Notes: generated by a model not told the origin, from the sequence alone. Positions 1 to 7,365 are shown, counted from the first letter of the stretch. The stretch is 12,400 nt of DNA from Embleya sp040605455 (GCF_040605455.1 NZ_JBEXCV010000205.1:1-12400); one strand, 5' to 3'. Numbers and translations: made by a program.

Positions 1-125
1 CCGATCTGCCCCTGCCCGCGACCGCGCCGCCCGCATGCCCGCCCGCGACTGGCACCGCACCCCCGCCCCCGACCTCGACCGTGCTCGCGACCGCACCCAG
101 CCCCCACCCCGACCGCGACAGTTAG

Positions 126-140
126 CTGACGGGTCGTCAG
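126..140. promoter_or_regulatory. Palindromic operator candidate, copy 1
   Basis: CTGACGGGTCGTCAG is a perfect inverted repeat with 6-bp arms CTGACG/CGTCAG around GGT. Its size and symmetry are typical of operators bound by TetR-type dimers. A variant matching at 13 of 15 positions lies in the cysC/sulfotransferase divergent promoter at 3094-3108. It is about 260 nt upstream of the MFS start codon, so it could control that gene through a long leader, or a gene beyond the left edge. The regulator is not in the window. Confidence 0.5.
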
Positions 141-331
141 GGAATTTTCATGGCATATCGGGATGAAAGTGCCGTCGACCCGGTGGTTGCTCTTCCCCGC
201 GTCTCCATGGCGTGCTAAACACTGTCAATCAGTTCGGCTGGAGAGCACCGATCCGGTTGGCAGCGTCCACGAAACGCGCGCCCGCCCCATCGAGGCCGAG
301 CGGCGCTTTGCCCCCAAAGATTCCGTACAGA

Positions 332-365
332 ACCGGACATGTCGCAGTGGTGACACGTGTCCGGT
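332..365. promoter_or_regulatory. Inverted repeat in the MFS leader
   Basis: ACCGGACA (332-339) pairs perfectly with TGTCCGGT (358-365) across an 18-nt spacer. The spacer can extend the stem by one T-G and two Watson-Crick pairs. It ends 32 nt before the ATG at 398. It could be an operator for a second regulator or a hairpin in the leader RNA. I cannot choose between these from sequence alone. Confidence 0.35.
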
Positions 366-397
366 GCGCGCCCCTGCACAGAACGGAAAGTACCGGT

Positions 398-2068
398 ATG
401 TCTGCGACCGTTGAAGTATCCGCGAAGCCGCCGGAGCCCGAATCCGACCCGTCCTCGGTCGACACCGGTCGACTGGAGGGGGTGTCCAAGGGCCGAGTCT
501 TCGCCGTCCTGGCCGTCGTGGTCATGTTCTCCGAGGTCGTGCCGCTCCAGTACGCGATGATCTCCTCGGCCGTGCCGGAGATCGCCCCGTCGTTCCGGTC
601 CGTCGGCGAGAGCATCTCGTGGATGGTGGTGATCCTGGGCCTGGTCGGCGGCGCGGTCAGCCCGCTGATCGGCAAGCTCTCCGATGTCTACGGCAAGAAG
701 CGGTTGCTGCTCGCCACCAGCGTCTCGTTCCTGCTCGGCTCGCTGATCTGCGCGCTCACCAGCTCGTGGCCGTTGTTCCTGGCCGGCCGCGCGCTCCAGG
801 CGGTCGCGTTCGGCATGACCGCCGTCGTGTACGGGCTCATCCGCGACCTGATGCCGCGCAAGTTCATCCCGGTCGCGATCGGTGTCTCGGCCACCGGCCT
901 CGGCCTGTCCGCCGCGCTCGCGCCGGTCGTCGGCGGACTGCTCACCGAGCACTACTCCTGGCGCTCGCTGTTCTGGTTCCTGGTCGTCTACATGCTCGTG
1001 CTGATCCCGCTGCTGTTGGTCGTGGTGCCGGAGTCCAAGCTGCGCGTCCCGCAGAAGGTGGACTACGTCGGCGGCGTCATCCTCGGTGTCGGACTCGCGC
1101 TGATCCTGCTCTACATCAGTCAGGGGCAGACCTGGGGCTGGAGCAAGCCGTCCGCGTTCGGATACGCGATCGTCGGCATCGCGGTGGTCGGCCTGTGGGT
1201 GTTGTGGGAGAAGCGGGTGGAGAACCCGATCATCGACCTCAAGCTGCTGACCGCCCCGCGCGTGGCGCTCGTGCTCGGGATCGCGTTCCTGGCGAACATG
1301 ATCATCGGCATCCAGAACTACCTCACCAGCTACATGGGCCTGACTCCGGACAACGTCAAGCAGAGCACGCTCGACAAGTACGGCGACGGCGCCGTCCAGG
1401 GCGCCAAGGCCATGGGCGCGCCCGAGGCGATGTGGGCGGGAATCGCCGACCAGGTCAAGGCGGCCGTCTCGTTCAACGACTCGCTCGACTACGCGCTCGG
1501 CTTCACCCTGCTCGGGCTCGCCCTGCACGTACTGATCTGGCAGTCCATATCCAGCATGATCGCCGGCCCGCTGGCCGGGCTCTGGGGGCAGCGTCGGGGG
1601 CTGCGGATGCCGATGATCGTCGGTGTCGGCACGCTGACCGTCGCCGGCTTCATGTACCTGTTCCTGCACGACTCGTGGCAGCTCATGCTGATCTGCGGTG
1701 TGGTCTACGGCATCGGCTTCGGGATGTACTACGCCGCCGCGCCGAACCTGATCATCGAGGCCGTACCGCAGGAGCAGCAGGGCATCTCGTCCAGCATGCT
1801 GGTCGTCGCCCAGTCGTTCGGCGCCTCGGTCGGCGTCGCGCTGCTCTCGCCGATCTTCACCAACAACCGCCTACGGATCACCGGTCCGTCGCCGACCGGT
1901 CAGGGCATGGCCACCAACGACGCGTGCGACCCGCGTGGCTGCACCTACACCTCGGACGCCTTCACCACCGGCTTTTGGATCCTGATCGCGTGCGGCGTGC
2001 TGGCGCTCGTGATCGCGCTGTTGATGAAGCACGGCCGCAAGCCCGCCACGGGCGGCCTGCTGCACTGA
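398..2068 (+). CDS. DHA2-type MFS transporter (drug/metabolite exporter)
   Basis: The 556-residue protein belongs to the major facilitator superfamily, with about 14 hydrophobic segments as in EmrB/QacA-type (DHA2) proton-driven exporters. The MFS motif A is clear at residues 92-102 (GKLSDVYGKKR), between the second and third helices. Start choice: ATG 398 has a GGAAAG ribosome site 7 nt upstream and begins MSATVEVS. The upstream in-frame ATG at 212 would add 62 residues that do not look like a transporter N-terminus. Two features are unusual. One is a long polar loop around residues 317-363 in the second half. The other is a loop before the last helix with two cysteines (C510, C515, in CDPRGC), probably extracytoplasmic. 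The gene converges on cysC and may export the product of the neighbouring sulfotransferase. That role is inferred from position only, since substrates of this family cannot be read from sequence. Confidence 0.93.
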   Translation: MSATVEVSAKPPEPESDPSSVDTGRLEGVSKGRVFAVLAVVVMFSEVVPLQYAMISSAVPEIAPSFRSVGESISWMVVILGLVGGAVSPLIGKLSDVYGKKRLLLATSVSFLLGSLICALTSSWPLFLAGRALQAVAFGMTAVVYGLIRDLMPRKFIPVAIGVSATGLGLSAALAPVVGGLLTEHYSWRSLFWFLVVYMLVLIPLLLVVVPESKLRVPQKVDYVGGVILGVGLALILLYISQGQTWGWSKPSAFGYAIVGIAVVGLWVLWEKRVENPIIDLKLLTAPRVALVLGIAFLANMIIGIQNYLTSYMGLTPDNVKQSTLDKYGDGAVQGAKAMGAPEAMWAGIADQVKAAVSFNDSLDYALGFTLLGLALHVLIWQSISSMIAGPLAGLWGQRRGLRMPMIVGVGTLTVAGFMYLFLHDSWQLMLICGVVYGIGFGMYYAAAPNLIIEAVPQEQQGISSSMLVVAQSFGASVGVALLSPIFTNNRLRITGPSPTGQGMATNDACDPRGCTYTSDAFTTGFWILIACGVLALVIALLMKHGRKPATGGLLH

Positions 2069-2153
2069 GCGGCCGGCCGCAACCAAGCGGATCGGTAACC
2101 GTCGAAGCGGTCTGCCGCCCGGTCTGCCGCGCGGCGCGAGCTATCCGACACGG

Positions 2154-2196
2154 CGTCAGGGCCCGGGTATCCGAGGGGAATACCCGGGCCCTGACG
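2154..2196. terminator. Perfect 17-bp hairpin, bidirectional terminator
   Basis: CGTCAGGGCCCGGGTAT (2154-2170) is the exact reverse complement of 2180-2196, with a 9-nt loop between. It lies 86 nt past the MFS stop and 161 nt past the cysC stop on the other strand, so it can end both convergent transcripts. There is no U-tract, as is usual for terminators of high-GC actinomycetes. Confidence 0.85.
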
Positions 2197-2205
2197 GCAC
2201 GTCAC
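2191..2205. promoter_or_regulatory. Possible third copy of the TGACG palindrome
   Basis: CTGACGGCACGTCAC contains the perfect palindrome TGACG-GCA-CGTCA and matches copy 1 (126-140) at 12 of 15 positions. It overlaps the right arm of the terminator hairpin and lies between two gene ends, where an operator is not expected. It may be a chance by-product of the hairpin sequence. Confidence 0.2.
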
Positions 2206-2356
2206 CGCCCGCCGGCCGGCCGCAGGGGTCCCGCAGGCCGGCGGGGTCACCGACCCGATCGACGTGTGGGTCGGCCGACGCGGCCGAACCGCGGGGCCGC
2301 CGACGTGGCAGACCCCGCAACCATCACCACGCCGACCCCGCCGAGCTTCGGCCGCC

Positions 2357-2947
2357 CTATCCCGCGAGCAGCGTCTCCAGCAGTGCGAGCAGCCGCTCCG
2401 CCTGCTGCTCCGGGTCGCCGTCCGCCGGGGTGAGCCGCAGCTCGGGCTTCTCCGGCGCCTCGTACGGGGCCGAGATGCCGGTGAAGTCACCGATCTCGCC
2501 GCGCCGGGCCTTGGCGTACAGGCCCTTCGGGTCGCGGCGTTCGCACTCCTCGATCGGGGTGTGCACGAACACCTCCAGGAACGGCAGACCGTCCCGGGCG
2601 TGCAGAGCGCGGACCCGGTCCCGGTCGGCGCGGTAAGGGCTGATCACCGGGACGATCGCGATCACGCCCGCGTCGGCGAACAGCCGGGCCACCTCGCCGA
2701 CCCGGCGGATGTTCTCGGTGCGGTCCTCGGCGCCGAAGCCCAGGTCGCCGTTCAGGCCGAGCCGGACGTTGTCGCCGTCCAGCCGGTACGCGGTGATCCC
2801 GCGCTCGACCAGGAGCCGCTCGGCGATCACCGCGACCGTCGACTTGCCCGAGCCCGACAGGCCGGTGAACCAGATCGTCGCCCCCGGCGCCGGACGCTGC
2901 TCGCGCGTCACTCCGCCCTCGTGCCAGACCACGTTGCGCTCGCTCAC
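2357..2947 (-). CDS. cysC: Adenylylsulfate (APS) kinase
   Basis: The 196-residue protein phosphorylates APS at the 3' position with ATP to give PAPS, the sulfuryl donor of sulfotransferases. It has the normal length of a stand-alone CysC. The motifs run in the expected order: N-terminal NVVWHEGGVTREQR, P-loop GLSGSGKST (29-37), DGDNVR (57-62), the LGFGAEDRTENIRR signature (69-82), ISPYR (102-106) with the family's conserved serine, and YEAPEKPEL near the end. The start is taken as GTG at 2947, giving the usual short N-terminus. Its GGAG is only 4 nt upstream, and the nearby ATGs are out of frame. It is divergent from a sulfotransferase, with no cysD/N/H or other assimilation genes alongside, so a dedicated PAPS supply for that enzyme is more likely than cysteine synthesis. 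That last point is inference. Confidence 0.95.
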   Translation of the reverse strand: MSERNVVWHEGGVTREQRPAPGATIWFTGLSGSGKSTVAVIAERLLVERGITAYRLDGDNVRLGLNGDLGFGAEDRTENIRRVGEVARLFADAGVIAIVPVISPYRADRDRVRALHARDGLPFLEVFVHTPIEECERRDPKGLYAKARRGEIGDFTGISAPYEAPEKPELRLTPADGDPEQQAERLLALLETLLAG

Positions 2948-3093
2948 GACTCTCCATCCGATTTGCCATCGAGGATTCGTACCGTACGGGGCGCCGCCCG
3001 GCGACCCGGATCCGGCCCGCCGGCCGCACCACGCCGCCGGGCCGACCTGCCCGGCCGACCCGCCGGGCCGGGCGGCAACCCGAGGACAAGTAT

Positions 3094-3108
3094 CTGACGG
3101 CTCTTCAG
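3094..3108. promoter_or_regulatory. Palindromic operator candidate, copy 2
   Basis: CTGACGGCTCTTCAG matches the palindrome at 126-140 at 13 of 15 positions. Here the outer arms extend to ATCTGA/TCAGAT (3092-3097, 3105-3110). It lies in the 249-nt divergent region between cysC and the sulfotransferase gene and overlaps the proposed -35 element for the latter, a position suited to repression of that promoter and perhaps both. Confidence 0.55.
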
Positions 3109-3133
3109 ATTTACCTTCACGAAGAGCTAATCT
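3104..3133 (+). promoter_or_regulatory. Possible promoter of the sulfotransferase gene
   Basis: TTCAGA (3104-3109) and TAATCT (3128-3133), 18 bp apart, form a weak sigma-70-like pair in a locally AT-richer stretch. The predicted transcript would have a leader of roughly 55 nt. The -35 lies inside the palindrome at 3094-3108. This was assigned by eye and both boxes are poor matches. Confidence 0.35.
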
Positions 3134-3196
3134 GCGGCGAGGTCGCGCCGGCTCGGCGCCGGCCCGCGAACCCGAATGTGAGGGAGACACCCAGTC

Positions 3197-4450
3197 ATGC
3201 CCTGGACACCACCGCAGCGCGCCGCCTGGACCGAGACCCTCGCCGCCGGTGACATCCCGCCGCTCACCGACGACCTCGACCGGCCGTTCGCCGCCGACGC
3301 GCTGCTCGGCGAGGCACGGGCCAGGACCGGACTGAGCGACCCGGACGAGGACGACCCGGGCTTTCGCGAGGGATTGGACCGGCTGCTGTACGCACTGGAG
3401 CACGAGGCGAACCTCGACCGGGTCGGCCGCTGGTGGGCGCACACCTGGGTGGCCCGACTCCTGGAGGTGCGGCTCCAGGTCGCCCGCTACGTACGAGACG
3501 ACCCCGGCGTGCTCGACGAGCCGATCCACCGGCCGATCTTCGTCACCGGCGGCCCGCGGACCGGAACCTCGATCCTGCACGCGCTGCTGGCCCGCGATCC
3601 GGCGAACCGGGTGCCGACCACCTGGGAGTTCCTGCGACCCGTGCCGCCGCCGGAGCCCGCGACCCGGGACACCGACCCGCGGATCGCACTCGCCGAGCGC
3701 GAGATCCGGTTCATCACCGGTGCGGTGCCGGCCATGGACGCGATCCACGAGAAGAGCGGCACGCTGCCCAAGGAGTGCATCAGCGCACACGCGCTCGCGT
3801 TCCGGTCCGAGGATTTCACCGGGCAGTTCGCGATCCCGTCCTACGCCGCGTGGCTGGCCGAGTGCGACATGCGGCCCGCGTACGCCTACCACCGGCTCGT
3901 TCTGCAAATCCTCCAGCGTCGCACGCCGGGGCGGACCCGGTGGGTACTCAAGTCGCCCGCGCACCTGCTCACCCTGGACGCGCTGGTCGACGTCTACCCG
4001 GACGCGCGTCTGGCGGTGACCCACCGCGACCCGCTCACCGTGCTCGCGTCGCTGAGCAGCCTGATCACCACGATCCACCACGCGTACGGCAACGCGTCCG
4101 ACATCCGCGACGTCGCCCGCACCCAGAGCGACCTGTGGTGTGGCGCCTACGACCGGCTCACCGTGTTTCGCGACGCGGGGCTGATCGCCGAGGCCGACTG
4201 GCACGACTCGGCCTATGCCGACTTCATGCGCGATCCGATCGCGGTGGTGCGCGACTTGTACGCCACATTCGGTCTCGACCTCACCGCCGAGGCCGAGGAC
4301 GCGATGCGTGCGCACCTGGCCGATCGTCCGCAGGGCAGGCACGGTCGGCACAAGTACTCGTTCGAGGACCTCGGACTGGACCGGGAGGACGTACGATCTC
4401 GGCTGACGGACTATCAGAAGCGGTTCCTGGTCCCGACGGAAGAGATCTGA
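3197..4450 (+). CDS. PAPS-dependent sulfotransferase family protein
   Basis: The 417-residue soluble protein matches the bacterial Sulfotransfer_3-type family. A helical N-terminal region of about 110 residues precedes the nucleotide site. The 5'-phosphosulfate-binding loop is GGPRTGTS (118-125), after the strand RPIFVT. The 3'-phosphate-binding segment is VTHRDPLTVLASL (THRDP at 275-279), and WVLKSPAHL just before it is the conserved strand and lysine region. The start ATG 3197 has AGGGAGA 9 nt upstream. The next gene begins 1 nt after the stop, so the two are surely co-transcribed. The divergent cysC would supply PAPS. The acceptor is unknown and could be a lipid, sterol-like compound, glycan or secondary metabolite. 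The family call is firm and the substrate is open. Confidence 0.92.
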   Translation: MPWTPPQRAAWTETLAAGDIPPLTDDLDRPFAADALLGEARARTGLSDPDEDDPGFREGLDRLLYALEHEANLDRVGRWWAHTWVARLLEVRLQVARYVRDDPGVLDEPIHRPIFVTGGPRTGTSILHALLARDPANRVPTTWEFLRPVPPPEPATRDTDPRIALAEREIRFITGAVPAMDAIHEKSGTLPKECISAHALAFRSEDFTGQFAIPSYAAWLAECDMRPAYAYHRLVLQILQRRTPGRTRWVLKSPAHLLTLDALVDVYPDARLAVTHRDPLTVLASLSSLITTIHHAYGNASDIRDVARTQSDLWCGAYDRLTVFRDAGLIAEADWHDSAYADFMRDPIAVVRDLYATFGLDLTAEAEDAMRAHLADRPQGRHGRHKYSFEDLGLDREDVRSRLTDYQKRFLVPTEEI

Positions 4451-4451
4451 C

Positions 4452-5723
4452 GTGCACCCGAGCCTGCGGCACACGAACGACCCGCACCGCAACGACCCCC
4501 ACCGCCACGACCCCCACCGCCACGACCCGGAGCGCAACGACCCGACCGCGCACGAGGTCGTCAACGGCGCCGCGTGGCGCGCCTATTGCGAGCGCATGGC
4601 CGCGCTCGGCGATCGCATCCTCGAGGCCGACTTCCCCGGTGCGACAGACGCCGACCGGGCCGAGGGGATCCGGCACCTGGCCAATCAGGTCGCCTGCTGG
4701 CTGACCTACCAACTCGCCGCGACCGATCCGCAGAACCCGGCGTTCTTCACCCACAACGACCTCGCGTACCGCTGGGGCGGGCCGAACGTGGACCAGAACG
4801 CGCGCCGCGCGCCGATCGCCGGGGACGGTGTGTACCGGCTCACCGTGACGATGAACGCGTGCGAGAAGTTCGTCCTCCAGGTCAAGCCGGGGGACATGCA
4901 CTCCGGGCGCACCGACATCGTCGCGGAGACCTCCTCGACCGCGCTGGGCGTCGGGCCCGGCGACACGGTCGAGATCATCCTCAGTGCCGACGAGCAACCC
5001 GGGAACTGGGTCCGCCTGACCCCGGACGCCCGGGTCCTGCACGTGCGTGACTACTACTTCGACTGGAAGCCGGAACAACCGGCCATGCTGGCCCTCGAAC
5101 GCCTGGACACCCAGGGGCAACCGGCCGCGCGGGTCACCCCGGAGCGGGTCGCGGGGATGCTGAACGGCGCCGCGACGTCGGTGGAGAACTCGATCGAGGT
5201 GTGGAACGACTGGGTGCGCACCACCGGTGATCGGCAGCCGGTGAACACCTTCAGCACACCGTCCACGGTGGCCGGCGGGGTCAAGGAGGTCGTGTACGGC
5301 TTCGCGCGGGTACGGCTGACGGATGATCAGGTGCTGATCGTGGAGACCGACCCGCGCGTCTCCGCTCAGTGGGATCTCCAGCTGTACAGCCCCGGTTGGT
5401 TCGAGTCGCTCGACTTCGCCAATCGGCAGACCTCGCTCAATCATGTGCAGGCGGAGGTCGATCCGGACGGTCTGATCCGGGTCGTGATCGGCGCGCTGGA
5501 TCCCGGTGTGCCGAACTGGCTGGACACCGAGGGCCGGACCGAGGTCTTCGCCACGCACCGTTGGCTCGACCCGCGCGAACAGCCCGCCGTCCGGGCGCGG
5601 GTGGCCCTGCGGCACGAGGTAAGGGAGCACCTCGCGGTGAGCACGCGCGCGATCTCCGGCCCGGAGCGGCGCGAGACGATGCGGCGACGCTCCGCGCATG
5701 TGGCTTGGCGCTTCCGGGCCTAG
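4452..5723 (+). CDS. DUF1214 domain-containing protein
   Basis: This is a 423-residue protein of unknown function. The C-terminal third carries the DUF1214 pattern, including WDLQLYSPGWFESLDF, NRQTSLNH and a D-x-DG-x-(I/V)RVVIGALDPGVPNWLDT stretch near residues 305-360. This domain often accompanies DUF1254 and has no established reaction. No signal peptide or membrane segment is visible, so a cytoplasmic location is likely. The GTG start at 4452 is supported by GGAAGAGA, 6 nt upstream, which lies inside the end of the sulfotransferase gene, and by the 1-nt gap. The N-terminus has a His/Asp/Arg-rich five-residue repeat (residues 9-33). Tight coupling to the sulfotransferase suggests it acts on or binds the same substrate or product. 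That is inference only. Confidence 0.85.
   Translation: MHPSLRHTNDPHRNDPHRHDPHRHDPERNDPTAHEVVNGAAWRAYCERMAALGDRILEADFPGATDADRAEGIRHLANQVACWLTYQLAATDPQNPAFFTHNDLAYRWGGPNVDQNARRAPIAGDGVYRLTVTMNACEKFVLQVKPGDMHSGRTDIVAETSSTALGVGPGDTVEIILSADEQPGNWVRLTPDARVLHVRDYYFDWKPEQPAMLALERLDTQGQPAARVTPERVAGMLNGAATSVENSIEVWNDWVRTTGDRQPVNTFSTPSTVAGGVKEVVYGFARVRLTDDQVLIVETDPRVSAQWDLQLYSPGWFESLDFANRQTSLNHVQAEVDPDGLIRVVIGALDPGVPNWLDTEGRTEVFATHRWLDPREQPAVRARVALRHEVREHLAVSTRAISGPERRETMRRRSAHVAWRFRA
4476..4550 (+). repeat. In-frame 15-nt tandem repeat, five units
   Basis: Five consecutive 15-nt units start at 4476, 4491, 4506, 4521 and 4536, the last only partly conserved. The unit is AACGACCCGCACCGC or CACGACCCCCACCGC and encodes (N/H)DPHR. 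It lies within the first 33 codons of the DUF1214 gene. The unit length keeps the reading frame, so copy number could vary without breaking the gene. Confidence 0.85.
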
Positions 5724-5745
5724 CGGCCCGGGACGCTTTGTCGTC

Positions 5746-5821
5746 AAACGCCGGACGGCTGGTGGAGTCGGCCCGGACGGGTCTCGGCGCTGCGGTCGGT
5801 GACGCCCTCGAACGCCGGACG
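5746..5821. repeat. Two copies of the AACGCCGGACG intergenic motif
   Basis: AACGCCGGACG occurs at 5747-5757 and again at 5811-5821, between the stops of the convergent DUF1214 and MFS genes. From memory, TCAAACGCCGGACGGGCTG-like sequence is a frequent intergenic element in Streptomyces genomes. The first copy here extends that match (TCAAACGCCGGACGGCTG). It supports the host assignment. Its function is unknown, and transcript end formation is one idea. Confidence 0.5.
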
Positions 5822-5841
5822 AGCTGATCGCACGAGGGCGT
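5802..5841. terminator. Weak hairpin between convergent genes
   Basis: ACGCCCTCG (5802-5810) pairs perfectly with CGAGGGCGT (5833-5841) across a 22-nt loop. It lies about 80 nt past the DUF1214 stop and just past the MFS stop on the other strand. The long loop makes it a poor terminator, but it is the best candidate in this 131-nt gap. Confidence 0.35.
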
Positions 5842-5854
5842 GTTCCGGAACGGC

Positions 5855-7321
5855 TCAGACCGTGGCGTTTTCCGTGGCCGGCTTCGGGGTTGGGATGACC
5901 TCGGTCTTTTTGCGGAGTGTGGAGGCGGCGTCCGCGTCGCGGATGGTCAGGGCGGCGATCGCGCCGAGGACCGCGAGGCCCGCGGCGACCAGGAAGGCCA
6001 CGTGGTAGGCGTGCAGGTTCGGGCTCGGGGCGCCGCCGGAGTGGGTCGTCATGGTGCCGATTCCGGCCAGCACGCTCGCCAGGAGCGCGACACCGAGGGC
6101 CGAGCCGAGTTGGCGCTGCACGTTGAAGATGGTCGAGGCGCGGCCGTTGTCGGCCGGTGCGGTCCGCGCGAACGCGGCCGCCTGCATCGGGATCATCACG
6201 TGCGCCATCGAGGCGCCGGTGCAGAACATCAGCACCACGATCAACGCGGGCGCGGTGTTGCCGTCGACCAGGGCGAGCAGCGCCGCGCACGCGCCGATGC
6301 CGAGCAGGCCACCCGCCATCAGCCGGCGTGGTCCGACCACCGGGTACAGGCGCGAGACCCACTGGGTGGCGATCACCACACCGAACGCTTCCGGGAAGGT
6401 GAGCAGACCCGTTTCCAGGGCCGACTTGCCGAATGCCTGCTGCTGCATCAGCGGGAAGACGTACAGCACGCCCAGGAACGCGGCGGAGTTGACCATCGAC
6501 ACCACGTTGGTGCTGACGAACAGCCGGTCGCGGAGCAGCCGCAGGTGCAGCATCGGCTCCTTGACCCGCAGCTCGACAAAGACCATCGCGATACACAGGA
6601 TCAGTCCGGCGATTCCGGTGGACACGATGATCGGCGAGCCCCAGCCCTTGGTCGCGCCCTCGCTCAGCGCGTACATCAGCAGCGCGAAGCCGACCCCGGA
6701 CAGGACGAACCCGGGCAGATCGAAGCGACCCGCCTTGGGGTTCTTGTACTCCTCCAGGAAGACCAGGCCGAATACGAACGCGGCCAGACCCACGGGCAGG
6801 TTGATGTAGAAGACCCAGTGCCAGGACGCCTTGTCCACGAGCAGGCCGCCGAGCACCGGACCGAGCGCGGGGGCCAGTGCGGTGGGGACCATCAGGATGC
6901 GGGATGCGCGCACCCGCTCCTCGGGCGGGAAGACCCGGAACATCATCGCCATGCCGACCGGCGTCAGCATGCCGCCGCCCGCGCCCTGGAGGATCCGGAA
7001 GAGCACCAGCTGGTCGATGCTCTGCGCCAGTCCGCACAGCGCCGACGCGCCGGTGAACAGGGCCAGTGCGATCAGGAAGATCCGCTTGGTGCCGAAGCGG
7101 TCGCCGAGCCAGCCGGACGCGGGGATGAACACCGCGAGGCTGACCAGGTAGCCGACCGCGACCGTGGCCAGGCTCGCCTGGGACGCGCCGAGGTCCTTGC
7201 CGATCGCGGGGAGCGCGACGTTGATGATGGTGATGTCGAGGATGTTGACGAACATCGCGGCGACGAAGACGGCGCCGACCACGACCTTCTGACTGAGGCG
7301 GGACGCGGATATGGGCGGCAT
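5855..7321 (-). CDS. DHA2-type (EmrB/QacA-like) MFS transporter
   Basis: The 488-residue protein has about 14 predicted helices. It shows the DHA2 hallmark LDITIINVALP (motif D1, residues 28-38) in the first helix, motif A GDRFGTKR after the second, and a motif-C-like run ALAPALGPVLGGLL followed by WHWVFYINLPVG, all usual in proton-coupled multidrug exporters. The ATG at 7321 gives a short charged N-terminus (MPPISASRLSQK) directly before the first helix. An in-frame ATG at 7456 would add 45 residues encoded across the AT-rich promoter region and is rejected. The tail TEVIPTPKPATENATV is polar and cytoplasmic. It is closer to the QacA pattern than the 398-2068 transporter. It converges on the DUF1214 gene, so a shared pathway is not implied. 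The substrate is unknown. Confidence 0.93.
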   Translation of the reverse strand: MPPISASRLSQKVVVGAVFVAAMFVNILDITIINVALPAIGKDLGASQASLATVAVGYLVSLAVFIPASGWLGDRFGTKRIFLIALALFTGASALCGLAQSIDQLVLFRILQGAGGGMLTPVGMAMMFRVFPPEERVRASRILMVPTALAPALGPVLGGLLVDKASWHWVFYINLPVGLAAFVFGLVFLEEYKNPKAGRFDLPGFVLSGVGFALLMYALSEGATKGWGSPIIVSTGIAGLILCIAMVFVELRVKEPMLHLRLLRDRLFVSTNVVSMVNSAAFLGVLYVFPLMQQQAFGKSALETGLLTFPEAFGVVIATQWVSRLYPVVGPRRLMAGGLLGIGACAALLALVDGNTAPALIVVLMFCTGASMAHVMIPMQAAAFARTAPADNGRASTIFNVQRQLGSALGVALLASVLAGIGTMTTHSGGAPSPNLHAYHVAFLVAAGLAVLGAIAALTIRDADAASTLRKKTEVIPTPKPATENATV

Positions 7322-7365
7322 ACGGCAGAGGGCCTTCGTTTTGGGGGAAGCGGGCGGAGCCTGAT

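Larger units (their letters stand above)
1..397. other. Left-edge region upstream of the MFS gene
   Basis: I see no convincing complete gene here. Bases 1-123 are C-rich and low in complexity. A plus-strand frame from base 3 reads as an Ala/Pro/Thr-rich tail and stops at TAG 123-125, so it could be the end of an upstream gene. On the minus strand an ATG at 36 opens 12 codons to the window edge and could be the start of a divergent gene. Neither can be decided from this window. The remainder holds the palindrome at 126-140, a small hairpin CTTTG/CAAAG at 306-319, and the inverted repeat at 332-365 just before the MFS start. An 83-codon reading frame at 163-414 overlaps the MFS start and resembles no protein I know. 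Confidence 0.5.
2069..2356. other. Convergent intergenic region
   Basis: This 288-nt gap between the MFS stop and the cysC stop contains the strong hairpin at 2154-2196 and several weaker GC-rich inverted repeats, for example CGACCC...GGGTCG near 2260. No reading frame in it has a credible start and ribosome site. Confidence 0.6.

Noticed and set aside
1..123. Possible gene fragment at the left edge
   Set aside because: Several frames are open but all are low-complexity, and the stretch is too short to assign strand or product, so it is only described as a region.
163..414. 83-codon frame before the MFS gene
   Set aside because: It has mixed codon use, no recognised domain, and overlaps the better supported MFS start and its ribosome site.
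619..2433. Long plus-strand frame overlapping the first MFS gene
   Set aside because: It is an Arg/Ala-rich translation of the MFS gene in another frame. The MFS frame has clear motifs and a ribosome site.
2264..3097. Plus-strand open frame opposite cysC
   Set aside because: It is antisense to all the conserved APS kinase motifs and shows no family features or ribosome site.
4401..4417. CTGACGGACTATCAG within the sulfotransferase gene, similar to the operator candidates
   Set aside because: It matches only 11 of 15 positions, has no good inner symmetry, and simply encodes LTDYQ inside a conserved reading frame. The same holds for CTGACGGATGATCAG near 5315 in the DUF1214 gene.
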